From: Cerrena zonata
Taxonomy: Eukaryota > Basidiomycota > Agaricomycetes > Polyporales > Cerrenaceae
Length of the DNA stretch: 64,000 nucleotides
Direction: 5' to 3'
Assembly (NCBI GenBank): GCA_038087015.1
Contig: JASBNA010000069.1
Location: 62,001 to 126,000, forward strand
A program made the translations under genes and the position numbers. Each line of letters begins with the position of its first letter. Within the stretch, counting starts at the first letter, position 1. The notes under the pieces were generated by a model. It ran no database searches. It was not told where the DNA came from and saw only the letters and a list, made by a program, of their open reading frames with translations. Shown piece by piece: positions 1-12,100 of the stretch.

Positions 1-35
1 TCCGAAATATATCAATTAGAAAGGAATTGGCCAAA

Positions 36-602
36 ATGTTCAATATAGTAAGTAGATTCCAAGCAGTTGCTAACCAAGCACTTACATCAAGTGTAATTTT
101 ATCTGCATTAGTTATAGTCACAACCTTACTACAATTATATTCAACTGACGTTTGGTCAATAAATTCCACTAGTGTGTCAAATATAAAGCCAACTGCCCTG
201 GTTAAAAATTCCTTCAATTACGGGTCGGTCAATAGAAAACCAAAGGAAAACTCGAAAATACAGTTCGACATAGATGCTGATTTGACCCCATTATTTAATT
301 GGAATACCAAACAAGTTTTCATATACTTAACTGCTGAATATCCAGGTAAAAGTGAAGGTTCGTCAAATAAGGTCACCTATTGGGATAAAATCATCACCAA
401 ACCAGAAGATGCAAAAATCCTGTTGAAAAATCAAAGATCCAAGTATTCAGTTTGGGATATCGAAAAGTCTTTCAGAGGAAGAGACGCGATCGTTAAATTG
501 GAATGGAATATACAACCTCATATTGGTCCTTTGCTTTTTGGTGAAACTCAAACAGAAGAAACCTTTAAGTTCGCTGAAATACAAGATAAAAAAAAAAGAT
601 AA
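36..602 (+). CDS. SPC3: Signal peptidase complex subunit Spc3 (SPC22/23 family)
   Basis: Essential non-catalytic subunit of the ER signal peptidase complex, which cleaves signal peptides as proteins enter the ER lumen. The protein is about 188 aa, close to the 184 aa of S. cerevisiae Spc3. It begins MFNIVSRFQ with one N-terminal hydrophobic segment (about residues 16-36), and the rest is lumenal. Family landmarks are visible: the LTPLFNWNTKQVF block, YLTAEY, VTYWDKII, RSKYSVWDIE and a late WNIQP motif. I take the ATG at 36 because homologs start with this same MF.. sequence; the frame also runs a few codons upstream from a TTG. The lysine-rich end (KKKR) is encoded by an A-run just before the stop. 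Its promoter lies outside the window. Confidence 0.95.
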   Translation: MFNIVSRFQAVANQALTSSVILSALVIVTTLLQLYSTDVWSINSTSVSNIKPTALVKNSFNYGSVNRKPKENSKIQFDIDADLTPLFNWNTKQVFIYLTAEYPGKSEGSSNKVTYWDKIITKPEDAKILLKNQRSKYSVWDIEKSFRGRDAIVKLEWNIQPHIGPLLFGETQTEETFKFAEIQDKKKR

Positions 603-793
603 GAATTAATGAATAAAGTTTATATATACAAATATATTTACAAGGAAATTTTTAATGACAGTTCGTTAAAGTTTGAAATAAGTTCTTCCATTTTAAAAGG
701 AAATGACATATTGTAGTATCATAAATCTGTAAGACCATTGACCCGAAGCTTGTAACCAGGACAATTAGAAGCAAACAGGCGAAAATCGTAAAA

Positions 794-3700
794 TTATCTT
801 ATGTTAGGATCATCCTTTGCAATAGAGAGAGCTTCGAATGTACGCATTGCACGATCCTTCAAGTTTTCTTTAGTATCTGGAGGTGATATTATCTTATCTA
901 TCTCTTTGCGGAATAAACGATAACGAAATCTCGATATTTGATCGTATAGCAAGAAATCCATCGTATCAGGAAAGTCATCCATTAGTTCGAAGGCCCTCAT
1001 TTTGTTACCTCTGCAGTACCTTTTAACCTCTTTGAGTATGCGATTTGCTAATCCAGAATCAAGCTTGTTACTTGAGTATATACTTTGTTCTGGGTTGAAA
1101 AATCTGATTGGAGAATTCATTACTTTCTCGAGAGTCCATCCACGTCTGTGCCATGTGTGATTAAACTCATCTAATTTTCTATTGATGAAAGCTCTGATAT
1201 CTCCACCTGGCCATCTATTTCGAAGGACATTGATATCAGCATCGTAAAATCTGCTAAATATATCAAAAGATTTTGAGAGAAATTCGTGATTGTCATGTCT
1301 GGATGCATAGGTTAGGATAAGTTTATACATATATTGCAAATGTTTGTGAAGATTACGTTCAATCATACTACCTCTGACTAAATATTTTTCACAAATATCA
1401 AGAACAATAGGAATCAGCTCTTCGTTAGGGAGAAGAAGAATATTTTTAATTATGATTCTGTATTGCTCACCCGTTAATCTCACATTACTCATATTTGAAT
1501 TATTGTATACCGTCAAATAATTAGCTGGCCCTTCACTGTTATGGCCAATGCAAATAAATTTGAATTTTACTAAGTCTCGATAAGGTTTTTGAAGGCCAAA
1601 TGGAATTACTATAAGTTCCTTTTGAGAAAATGGGTGATCTTCGACATAAGTCCTCAGTATCTTTTCAATATCATTGAGCCCACTATCAATTAATCTCTCG
1701 GCTAGAGCAAGATTACCTTGGGAGACATATAGTCTAGACATCTCTTGATAAATAGCTATTCTTAAATTAATAGGTAGATTTGACCCAAGTTTTACTTTTA
1801 GTTGATCTAGGAAATGATTCACGAGTTGACTATTGGACATATACAGATTCTTAACATCAGATAGGACAAATCTGCAGACAATTCTGCACAAGTTTGGAGC
1901 TTCATTTTTAAAATTAGAGTCTGAAGCAGATGGCTTATCCGTCTCATCTATGGTTAAACCATTCAATTCGAATATTGAACTTAATAACTTAAAAGAGGAA
2001 CGTTCTCCTCTGATCTTATCAAAATGTATTAAGGATTGAATAAGGTAATAGTATGTCAGGGTAGTAATCTTAAGTCTGAGAGACGCCATTTCACGATAAG
2101 AGTCCATTATTTGGTGGTATCCTTCAAAATTGTCCAATTTTGAATAATGTGATAAGAAAGGAATAAAGTGCCCTTCCTCTAAAATTTTCTGTTTCTTAAC
2201 CTCATCGAGGACTTCTAAAGCTTTGTCAAAATCTGATCGAATGTGAAACCTAATGAGCTCGGAATAAAGCCCTGCCAGATACTTCCTACTCATTTCGTGT
2301 TTTTCAGCTAAATAGACTATCTGCCAGGCTTTCTCGTGTACAAAATCTTTCATATTTGGGTCAAGTGAAGCTTTATACCAATGTCTATAATTTCTCAATT
2401 GAAGGGTATAGATATCAGAACCCCTGAATGGAACATCTGATACTGACTGGCCTTCATGCACGGCCCACTCAGCTCTCTCAAATTCTTCAAACCGTATATA
2501 AGCTTGAGTTAATGCAATATAAACTTCCTTGCTATCCATATCTCGTTCTTTTGCCAATTTGAATATATGCTCAATGTCCCTCAAAGCGTAATTATCGTTA
2601 AGATATTTGATTAATTGGGCCACTAAATCTGAATCTATGAGTTGTGAGCCTGTTCTATCTTGAATATCGAGAGCGTTGGTAAATAAAGAAAGAGCCCCAT
2701 CGACATTAGTGGATTTGAATTTGAGCTTAAATAGTAACGAGTATAGATAAGCCAGTGATGCATTATTCTGTTCATCTTGAACATTTTTCTGATATTCTTC
2801 AAACCAATAAGTTGCCTTTTCTTCATCATCATGAAATACATTAGAATTTATCAAAGCAGCAAAAATTGCAGGAGTTGGCTTGATTTTACGTTTCATTATC
2901 TGATGGTATAATTTCTCTATTTGTTCTCGTGCACCAATAGAGGCAATACCATTCATGACAATAGCATAATGGTTAACGAACGGTAGTTGACCTCTTCCGT
3001 ACATTTCCTCAAATTGCTGTTGAAGCAATTTCCAATCTTTGAACTCTTCACTAACCTGTAACAAAATTTCAATTTGATCGTCATGATGAAGTGTGGGAAA
3101 GTTCTTGTAAAGTTTCAAAACATCCTCATACTTCTTCTGTTTCCTAAGAGCGTTCATACCGTATTTGAGATCTTTATAATTCAAAACATCCGACTCTCCT
3201 TCGAGCAAGCGATGCAATCTATATTTTTGTTCCCAATAATGGAGAGTGAGACTGGGTATTATTAATGCAGACATTGTTGACGTTAAAAAATTACGATATC
3301 TGAATGAATCATAGAGTGATTCGATAATCTGTTTTAACTTGGTGACATGTTCTTCGATTTCGATACCTGAAGGCAGTTCAGCTATTAATTGTAAGGAATT
3401 TATATAAACATTATAATTTGGAGTGGTAAAATCAAGATGTTCATCACCAACAAATCTTAGTAAATCGAAGAAATTTCTTATTATATAATAGGAGTCATCT
3501 ATACTTGAGGAATGAAGAAGACCTTTACGCGTAAAAATATCCAAAAAGCGTCTTTTATCCGGTAAAGACACTGAAGATTTCTTCAAATAAAGGATCATGC
3601 TTTCTCTATCAAAAACCAATCTTCCCACACTATCAGTATCCAATCGCATAGTTTGGGCCAAAATATCTGCGTAGGATTTTTCAATACTCGAATTTTGGGA

Positions 3701-4309
3701 GGATAATAATGGTAGTATCAACTTTTCGTATGAATTATATTCCCTTTCATTCATCATGAAATGAATGAAACGGTCCTTATTCAGCAAAAGCTCGTTTTTC
3801 AATTCGATGATTTTGAAAGTGTCTTGTTTGGAACCAGAACGTAAAAACACCTGATACCATGTATTAAAAAGTAAGGATTTGACTTCTGGGGTTGGGTATT
3901 GACTTGCTATTTCCAATGCATTTCTAAAGTTGGTACCGATAATGTCTATATTTGCTTTAGTAGTATGAACTGTTTCCAAAAAATTTAGGTATGACTCTAG
4001 CACGTATTCATCCTGAAGTATATTTTGAACTAAAGTGTATCTATGCTCGATCCTTAACGAAGGCTTTGACGTGTACTGAATTGGTCGTCTTGGTTCTACT
4101 TTGGGAGGACCTTCATACATGATGAATCTTTTGAAGATCAAAGGCCGTATATGCAATGAGGTGATTTTTTTATATGATGGAGATGCACTTGGAATATGTA
4201 AAGCTCGAAGAGATATTATATGAGAGCTTGAGGAATATGCTTGAACCATTCTCCACGGTAGGAGTGGTCGACTTCCCGAAGTCTTCGTTTGCAGAAATCG
4301 AATGGCCAT
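794..4309 (-). CDS. Large mitochondrial pentatricopeptide-repeat (PPR) protein
   Basis: Protein of about 1,171 aa made almost entirely of alpha-helical repeats. The clearest PPR-like stretch is in the middle: a VMNGIASIGAREQIEKLYHQIMKRKIKPTPAIFAALI-type segment (quoted in parts), followed by degenerate helical pairs. The N-terminus from the ATG at 4309 (MAIRFLQTKT..) is rich in Arg and Ser and lacks acidic residues, which suggests a mitochondrial targeting peptide. The frame is open upstream without an ATG, so I chose 4309. Yeast PPR proteins of this kind act in mitochondrial RNA processing, stability or translation. Length and layout recall Rpm2 (mitochondrial RNase P) or Pet309, but I cannot assign it to either; it lacks the Asn-rich N-terminus of S. 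cerevisiae Rpm2. One continuous frame with no breaks. Confidence 0.7.
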   Translation of the reverse strand: MAIRFLQTKTSGSRPLLPWRMVQAYSSSSHIISLRALHIPSASPSYKKITSLHIRPLIFKRFIMYEGPPKVEPRRPIQYTSKPSLRIEHRYTLVQNILQDEYVLESYLNFLETVHTTKANIDIIGTNFRNALEIASQYPTPEVKSLLFNTWYQVFLRSGSKQDTFKIIELKNELLLNKDRFIHFMMNEREYNSYEKLILPLLSSQNSSIEKSYADILAQTMRLDTDSVGRLVFDRESMILYLKKSSVSLPDKRRFLDIFTRKGLLHSSSIDDSYYIIRNFFDLLRFVGDEHLDFTTPNYNVYINSLQLIAELPSGIEIEEHVTKLKQIIESLYDSFRYRNFLTSTMSALIIPSLTLHYWEQKYRLHRLLEGESDVLNYKDLKYGMNALRKQKKYEDVLKLYKNFPTLHHDDQIEILLQVSEEFKDWKLLQQQFEEMYGRGQLPFVNHYAIVMNGIASIGAREQIEKLYHQIMKRKIKPTPAIFAALINSNVFHDDEEKATYWFEEYQKNVQDEQNNASLAYLYSLLFKLKFKSTNVDGALSLFTNALDIQDRTGSQLIDSDLVAQLIKYLNDNYALRDIEHIFKLAKERDMDSKEVYIALTQAYIRFEEFERAEWAVHEGQSVSDVPFRGSDIYTLQLRNYRHWYKASLDPNMKDFVHEKAWQIVYLAEKHEMSRKYLAGLYSELIRFHIRSDFDKALEVLDEVKKQKILEEGHFIPFLSHYSKLDNFEGYHQIMDSYREMASLRLKITTLTYYYLIQSLIHFDKIRGERSSFKLLSSIFELNGLTIDETDKPSASDSNFKNEAPNLCRIVCRFVLSDVKNLYMSNSQLVNHFLDQLKVKLGSNLPINLRIAIYQEMSRLYVSQGNLALAERLIDSGLNDIEKILRTYVEDHPFSQKELIVIPFGLQKPYRDLVKFKFICIGHNSEGPANYLTVYNNSNMSNVRLTGEQYRIIIKNILLLPNEELIPIVLDICEKYLVRGSMIERNLHKHLQYMYKLILTYASRHDNHEFLSKSFDIFSRFYDADINVLRNRWPGGDIRAFINRKLDEFNHTWHRRGWTLEKVMNSPIRFFNPEQSIYSSNKLDSGLANRILKEVKRYCRGNKMRAFELMDDFPDTMDFLLYDQISRFRYRLFRKEIDKIISPPDTKENLKDRAMRTFEALSIAKDDPNIR

Positions 4310-5560
4310 CTGCAAAATGAAAAATGATTCAACTCTTCTGTCTAAGAAAATAAAAGACCGGCCACGGGGACGAAAATTCTGAAAGTATTTTGAGACTGGA
4401 AGAGAGGTAATTGGACTCAATGTCAAGGCTTCTTGATCCGTGAATATCGTCTGATAGTAATCTTTTCCAGTCCTCTTGATTTTTTTAGTGGAAGAGTCTT
4501 CTCATTTTACAGCGAAAAAGAGCTCCATCAACAAAAAAACTTCCGTACAAACCATCTGATTCTACAACTCAATTTTTACTACACTAGAATAACTTAAGGA
4601 CTAATGAATGTTTATTACGCGTCTATGTATCTTGAAACAAGCCTATTGAATGTGTCTTTGTCATCAGAGTCATTAAATCAGTTTTTTGTTTATGTAGTCA
4701 GTGAAGCAGAAACTTCTCGTACAGTGTGAATATAAAAAAATCATCATTGAAAAGAGCACATTAACATCAAGTTCAAGGTATATCAAGCTGTGGAAAGCTC
4801 AACACTATACAAAAGAATAAATAAAGCCTAAAACCAGTTAGTGACTGACTCAACTTCAACTTATCAAGTACGAAAAGCCTACGGATTCGAGCATCAGCAA
4901 ACGACCTTTCATCACCTCTTATTCATCAACATCTCAAAAATTTTGTACACAGAGATGCGACTCCTTCCCATATTGTACAAGAAAGGGACGAATAAGGTTA
5001 AATATGTCCGCCCGGTCGACAAGTATCCTCATTTAGAATCCGTGATAACCTTCATTTACCTGAAAATTAGAAAAAAAAAAAAAACATACCTGGAACAATT
5101 GTTAGTATTTCAACTCGGACTCATCAATCATGGATTGATCCTGATTATTCTGATAGGCTCATACAAGGCTGAAACTTAACGATAAATGCTGTTGTCAACC
5201 CGGATAATTCAGTTGGAACAATTGGTTTAATGCAAATAATCACCGCCAGTAAAACATATCAAGACCAGATTCCACGAATGGTTTCATGCAAACATACCCT
5301 TCATTAATCCTCTTTATAGCCCTGATTCATCAGGCTCGATCTCCTCGTGCTTAGCTCTTCAAAAAGCTGTACTGGTGAAAAGAGAAGCAGTTGTTCGTTT
5401 TTTATAATTTAAATGAAAATTTTTTCGAAGCAAATCGCAGTAGAAACTCCAATCCCGCGGCGCACGACCCCAAATCTTTAGGGCTTGTCAAGGCTGCCAA
5501 AAGGACGGTCTTCTACTGCAAAAAGACATTGAATACATGATTTTTATTGATTCTAGACAT
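4310..5560. other. Intergenic region, no convincing gene
   Basis: About 1.25 kb between the start of the PPR gene and the 3' end of YIP5. It must hold the PPR gene promoter. A 112-codon open frame at 4841-5179 on the plus strand starts at GTG, has an A-run in its middle and resembles nothing I know. I regard it as chance. No repeats or RNA genes seen. Confidence 0.5.
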
Positions 5561-6462
5561 CTATACTTTTATTCCAAAGAAGGTTATTTTAACCGAGACG
5601 GTGAAAAGTAAATGGGTCACGCCCAAGGCCAATAAGACAGTGATATGCTGTCTATTTGACTGCTCGGTATTACCTTCAGCTAAAAGCAAAGTATTCTTTT
5701 TAACTATAGGGCTAATTTTGCTGATATTACTCAAGCCAGTAATTGCCCCACTCAAGACCACTATGACCCATTCAAGCATATTCAAAATGAGATGATGCTT
5801 TTCGTTGCTTATAAATAAGACAATCAAAAAATTGACAATTGTGATTGGGAACCATAAAACATTGGTGTATCCATAAATTGAGATTACTTTTGTTAATGAA
5901 AGTCTTTCTGGGAATTGTAAGATCCAAGTGGTGAATGCAAATAGTAAAACAGGAACTAGTAAGTTATAACCGTAAAACAAGGTAATTGATTGTGTAAGTA
6001 GTTCAAAACTATAATTATATTTGGCCTCTTTACCAGAGTGAAGCCATCCTGATAGAAGATTGGATCCAGTTGCACTCACAAACATCAAAAATATCAAGGT
6101 TCCGGTGATCCAGATGAATCCATATAACTCAGTCAGATTCGTCGTTATCGCTATTCGTTGGCGAAAACGAATTGCTCAACGGATTGAGTGCCATCTGTAT
6201 TTTGGTGAAGAATTGCTCCGAATCTAGGTCGAAGAACTTTCTGTAGAAACTGATTTGAAACATGTGTGACTTAGATGGGTCAATTGGAATCTGTGGTTGG
6301 ATAACTTCTGGTTCTGTACTGTTATTCTGATGGTTGGTCTGACTTGGTGCTGGGTTTCTGGCCTCCGCATTATCAGGCTCAATGAAATACCCATCGTTTT
6401 GGTCAATCAATGACTCTCCCTGAGGGTCCTGCTCCTCCAACCTCTTTGTACGCGTTCGACAT
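5561..6462 (-). CDS. YIP5: Yip1-domain Golgi membrane protein Yip5 (frame broken twice)
   Basis: Yip1-family membrane protein that binds Ypt/Rab GTPases at the Golgi. The cytosolic N-terminal part has SFYRKFFDLDSEQF. The membrane domain opens with TELYGFIWITGT, equivalent to TDLYGAVWITAT of S. cerevisiae Yip5, followed by FYGYN and ISIYGYTNVLWFP and five hydrophobic segments. These motifs fit Yip5 better than Yip4. The best start is the ATG at 6462 (MSNAYKEV..), but the frame is broken by one apparent extra base near 6437-6441 (in a GTTGGAGG context) and again near 6131-6137, just before the TELYG motif. No GT..AG pair fits an intron at either place. Downstream of the second break the frame is intact to the stop at 5561. 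Confidence 0.82.
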
Positions 6463-6620
6463 ACTCTGTTAGTATATAGTATTAATATTGATTCACTATT
6501 TATCTATAGAGTATTCTTAGTCCTTTCGAATCCCAAAACGAAAGAAAAAAACGACAGCTTGTGTGCGGGTAATGCCGAAACTAGAGTAGGTGTACGGGCG
6601 CAATCTTTTTTTGCAACTAA

Positions 6621-8896
6621 TCAAGAATCAGTGGGAGACTTCGGATTGCCATTCCATACCGAACCCTTCTTTCTGTTTATTTTAGCTTTGGTTTGGTTGG
6701 GATTCTGGGCTGCTCTGTAGAAAGACTTCAGTGCTATTCTCAAGGTGTCAAAATTCAAAAAATTAGTGGCTTCGAGAGGTTCCCCAGGTGTTGCAGCAGC
6801 ACTTCCTGATGTTGTAGAAGCCGTAATAGTCGTTTCTGGGGATTTGAAATCCTGATTGGTCTTTGCAGAGACCAGTTCAAGCTCGGGATGCTCCTGCTCG
6901 AACCAGTCGTTGGAGTAATACGAATCTTCGTCTCCTTGCGATAGAGCCTCTTCTTCGGTTTCAGGGGTTTCTTGTGCAGTATAAACTTCAATAACCTCGT
7001 CGATGACCAGAGAGTTTCTTCTTCGACTTTGCATCTTTCTTTTCGCATAATCCTTGTCGTAGTCTAGCAGCTCTATGCTTGTCGGACGTCCCCTTTTCCT
7101 CGATTTTACAACTTCCTTTTTTGAGTCTGATATTAAAGAGTTAAAATCAGAGCTTGAGCTGTTCTTTTTAATTGAAAGACTATCTGTCGTTTGAGCTTTT
7201 GGAGAGCTAGAAACAATCTTGGGCATTTCCCAGCTGTTCTTTTGTCCCACTGGAGAGGGTAGTTGGTTGGAAAAAGCACTATAGGCTCGATGCTCAATCA
7301 ATTTTGGTTTGGCGTTGCCTCTTGGGTCCTTATGGGAATTACTTAGTGTCACTTCCACGCTTTGCTTTTTCTCTAGAGCTTGGAGTCGTATGTCAAGTAA
7401 GTCTCTGGTTTCAGGGAACCTTGAAATTACTAGGCCTCCTATAAGACATGAAAGAGAAAGTGGGAAAAATGTCCAGTATTTAAGAATTCGGAAAGAGTAT
7501 GGAAGAGAAAGCGTCAGTATCGCTTTGATAATCCAGGAAGTGCACATACATAAGGACGTCCCTTTAGGTCTTGAAGGGCCGGGGAATATCTCTCCAACGT
7601 ATAACCAACTAACAGAAACAATGAAAGAACCATATATTGCAACGACAAATAAAAATAAACCAAGAACAATCGATGCTGGCTCTTCACGAACTTCCCATTG
7701 TATGGGTGAGTTTGGAAGACTGAAAGCAGAATTAGAATATGCAAATAAGGAAAACACCAAACCTAGACAAAAAAAGGAAATTGAAAGAATAATCATTCCA
7801 AAAGTAAGCGAGTCTTTTCTTCTGCAACCATCTAGCAATGCAGCTGGAAATAACGTGAATATGGCAAGAGTTGCATATTGGGCTGATACCACGAATACTT
7901 TATGGTCACTTCTTAATCCGCAAGAAGCACAAATATAATCAAAAAAATACATTAAGCTATCGACACAAGTCATTTGAACGAACCCCTGAGTTAAGATACC
8001 AACAAGGGTATAACTGAGGTACTTCTTCTTAAATAAGTCCGCATAAGTACAACGTTTAAACTCGGAACTAGACGTATAAGCACCCATAACATATTCACGG
8101 TCATTCTTTGTTGCTCTTTCAATTTTTTTATACGTATTTGACCTTTGGATTCTGTCAATGTTTTTGGCAGCCTGTTGCCAACGGTTCTTTGAGGCAAGCC
8201 ATTTGGGAGACTCCGGTAAGAGAAAACTCAACAAGCTTAAAATAATTGCCGGTACTGCTTCAAGAGCCCAAGTTAATTTGAACGAAAGTTCGTTCTTCAA
8301 TTTTTTTTGAAAGAAAAACCCGATATAATAAATGGCTAAAGTACCCAATGTAGATGATAAATGTATCAGCGATAACGAGTACCCTTTCTTCTTCATTGGA
8401 ATTGCTTCAGGCACATACACGGGAACAAGTGATGAAATTATCCCCATAGTGATACCTTTGAAAATCCGGCCAAAGGCAACCAAGTAAATATAAGGCAGGA
8501 AGAAGACAATTATCGTACCAATTAACCAGAAGATGGTTCCCACCTGGAAACAAATCACACACCCAAACAAATCAATTAGTGAACCACATATAAAACACCC
8601 AGCTGAAATATTTAGTTTGTTAGTATTTTGCATGTTGGGACTAATAATCTCGGAAAAAAGTCCCGTCAATGAACTTTTCCAAGAAGAATAAATAAACCAT
8701 ATGGTGATAATTACCAACTGCTCCAATAGCATTACTCGAGAAGATAATTCCTTGGTCCAATTGGTTGAGCAAACCAAAGTAGTCTTTCATCTGTGCTAGT
8801 ACTCATGAACGAGGTCATGGAGGAGGTCTCCAGCCCTAAAAGTATACCTGAAACGGCCACGACAGCAGTGATCTCATAAGAGTTGAATCTCTTCAT
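6621..8896 (-). CDS. Sugar-transporter-like MFS protein with long cytosolic tail; one intron
   Basis: Major-facilitator protein of the sugar porter family. Exon 1 (8896-8715) carries the first membrane segment (GILLGLETSSM). After splicing, QGIIFSSNAIGAV joins AGCFICGSLIDLFG, which aligns without gaps to the family's second membrane segment. Further landmarks are GRIFKGITMG, VPVYVPEAIP, PESPKWL, GEIFPGPSRPKG and FPETRD. The usual RxGRR loop after segment 2 is replaced by LFGCVI. Beyond FPETRD runs a cytosolic tail of about 250 aa, with Ser-rich, basic (SRKRGRPTS, RRRNS) and acidic parts. A long tail recalls glucose sensors of the Snf3/Rgt2/Hgt4 type, but I cannot assign it. Exon 1 has one apparent extra base near 8797 (context AGTACTAGCACAG). 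Shares a 268-bp divergent promoter with the next gene. Confidence 0.75.
8603..8714 (-). other. Spliceosomal intron in the MFS gene (112 nt)
   Basis: Read on the minus strand, a perfect TACTAAC branch sequence (plus strand GTTAGTA, 8619-8625) is followed 12 nt later by TTTCAG ending at 8603. The donor is GTAATT at 8714, a variant of GTATGT/GTAAGT. Splicing here restores the family alignment through membrane segment 2 in the correct phase. The intron happens to be open in one frame, so an ORF finder reads it as protein. Confidence 0.78.
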
Positions 8897-9164
8897 TCTC
8901 AGACCTGGTTTGGGATGCTTTCCGATGGTAGGGGGGTGTTGCAAATAAGCTGCAAATAAATCTTTAGAAGTGCCAGTTTTTGTGGAGGGCCTTTTTTTGC
9001 AGCGAAACCCACAATTTGCAGATTAGATTTCCATCCGATACTTTGCAGGTTGGGTTCCCTAGGCATTTTTTCAGAAAAAGAGGAAGCGATACTACTAGAG
9101 AAGGGCCATAATTCATTGATTTAGCTACGAGATTGAAGAATTAAGAAGTAATTGCGTGGAAGTA

Positions 9165-12100
9165 ATGATGGAAATAGACTCGCAAGAGTACTCTAACATC
9201 CCGTACTATTCTGATCTTGGTTCCGAGTCAACGGGGAATGATACCTACATAAAGCAGACACTTTTGCATTCACCAATAATAACTAATATCATACCTGACT
9301 TCAAGGTTTGTATCAATAAGAAGATCCGTGGGTTATCGTCAGACTCGATTAATGATGAAGCAGATCAAACACTCATTCCACCAGAAGAAGACTCACAGTT
9401 AGATGCCTTTGATGACGATGATATTTTCATGGAGCTCAAGACAAGGAAGAAGTAGATAAACCAGTAGAAGATCCACCGCAATTAATACCGATAAAAGTGA
9501 TTGTGAAAACAAGTTCAATAATGGTTGGTGATGTTGAGTATGGTTTGAATGCATCGGTTAGATCTTCATGCGTTGTTAGAGGAGTCAATTTTGGTGATAT
9601 TGTGAATGAAGATTCTTTATTGATTTCAATAAAATCAGGATTTATGTTTTTGATAAGGATATTTAACGTGCCCCGCAATTATAGCATGGACAATCACGAT
9701 ATGGGTGACCCAATTGATCCCGAGCTTAGTCATATCTTAAAACCTTATCTTGTCCAATGGTGGGACACTTCTAGCTCTGCTTCAAATCCTTGTTTGAGTG
9801 ATTCAGGATTTGATTTGTCGGCTCATTCTTCAGGGCTTTCGATAGTTTCTGCATCTGCCTCAGACGTTTTCCGAATATACAATTGCCAACAAACCTGATA
9901 CAGGGTCTTATGCTTTTACCTCATTTCAATGTTCAAGTTGATGGTGTGATTATTCAGTCCTGTTTTGCTGAGCCTTTGGATAAAACTGTGCTTGAAAGCC
10001 GTTTTATGTTCTTGTCCTTACAGTACTCTGAATCATGTCGTTTGGAATTGCATTTGTTTTCTTGGTCATGGTCTGACAGCATCGTTGATTCATTAGAAAA
10101 ATCAAAGCTTCCCTTTACCTAATACATTCCCTATCCCAATATTCATCATACCGCTCGCGAATAATGCAAGCTTCTTATTTGTATCTCCAAATGAACTAAT
10201 TATCGTCACAATCCACCATATAACTTCAGCTGAGTATGACTTCAAGTCTTTTTCCTTTGAAGGAAGTTTTCCTACAAGTTTTTACATACCGGACACTTTA
10301 CAAGTAGATGATGAGAAAACTGATAATTTGTTAATAGCAACCGATGATGGTATCATTTATTCAGTCATGATAACGAATAATGATAAATTGTCCATTTCTC
10401 CAGTGGTGAGGGTTGCAGATCCAATATCAGTTTTCACCATGGAGAAACTGGGTAAGCATTATCGGTTGATATTCGGAAGTGATACTGGGTCTAATAGAGA
10501 CTTAATGGTAAATGAGCTTTTCGATAAAGAGTATCTAAGCACTCTTGAAGAAAATCAAAAAGTGAAGTACAGTACAGCCCTGCTCATATCAGATTATAAG
10601 AATTGGACTCCTATATTGGATATTCTGATTATTGACTCATTCAAATCACGTTCAATGACTAACCCGTCTGATAAAGAGCTATGGGCACTTACTGGAACAG
10701 GTAAAAGAACCCGTTTGACCCAATTGAGGAAAGGTTATAATGCTCGTCGGAAAAGCAAAACCTATGAAAGATTAAGAAAGGCTACCGACTTATGGTCTAT
10801 TTCATTACTAGGTCGAAATTTTCTTTTTTGTTCATTACCATTTGAAACTGCAGCCCTTGAGTACCAACCAAATACTGAAGACATTTTATATGAAATCGAA
10901 GATCCAAAAATCTTAACCGGATGAACTGACCCTTGCATTCTACAATCTCAATGAGAATTATATTTTACAGATTACTAGAAGCTTGATTATAGTATCCGAT
11001 TTGTTCAGACTGTTCTCTTTAGATTTGTCTAAATTCCGCGTGATAGCGGCCGATAAGTTGAGTTCTACTTTAATCTTATTGACTGATAATAATGGTGAAC
11101 TTGAAATTCAATTGATAGAATTGGATACACAATTTCATGCGGAGGATGAATTTAGCGAGCTTGAATTTGCAAAATTTGTTATAAAAATTCCAATAGAATA
11201 TCAAGCAGCAACAATAAAGCTCATTGAAGTGAATGATGTAATCTCTATTCTTGTAGGAGATTATAATGGTAATTTGTTCATATACAATACGAAATATTCG
11301 GAGTCGATGCGTCCCTTCAAGATCTCCCTCAATTCATTTTTACCAAACAGTAATAACTTTGATTCTGGACTTCAGGATGTCATAATCAATGACATGTTGT
11401 TTTTGAAGAAGACAAATGCTCTTCACGTCGGTACTAAAGACGGCTGTTATATCGTTCTCAAAATAAACAGCTCCTTTGAAGTTGATTGTGAGAAGTTTTT
11501 AAAATTAGGGCTTACTCCTGTTTCTCTTCAGTTTACTTCTAAAAGCGAAGACTTTTTAATGATTAATTGCAGAAACTTGTGGATAGTGAATGTATATGAC
11601 TCTGGTTTTCCCCTGAAAGTTTATCTTGAAGAAAAGACGGACCGTGCAATAATGACTACGGCTCCATTAATTCTGCCGGAGGAAACATCAAAAGTTCTCT
11701 TTGCATTCGTCAGATATGAAGGTTTAACAATTGGTTCAGTAAATCTTAATCAGGGTCCCGTGGTCAAACAGGTTAATATTGCGGAATCTGCCAAAAAATT
11801 GTTTTATTTGCCCTATCTCTCTTGTTTCGTTGTATTATGTCTTTCAAAGGACACTCGAAGTCGGTTAAAATTTATAGATCGAAAATCATTTAAGCCAATA
11901 CAACACAAAGAATTGACCATGAAAACTAACCCAGATCTTAGGCCAGACCAAATTTTCAGAAAGGAAGAAGAACCGATTTCAGTATGTATTTGGTCTATAG
12001 TAAGAGGAGGGAAAGTTTCGAAAAAGCTCCTCTTAGGATGTCGTTACGGTCTTACAAGGGGTTCCTTCAAGATACTAAACGTGGGAAAAGTACCAGCACC

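Noticed and set aside
4841..5179. 112-codon frame upstream of the PPR gene
   Set aside because: Starts with GTG, contains an A-run and has no recognisable domain; sits in a promoter-sized gap.
5561..6462. YIP5 as a programmed +1 frameshift at a UGA codon, as in antizyme genes
   Set aside because: A second break near the start and many similar breaks in other genes make random indels more likely.
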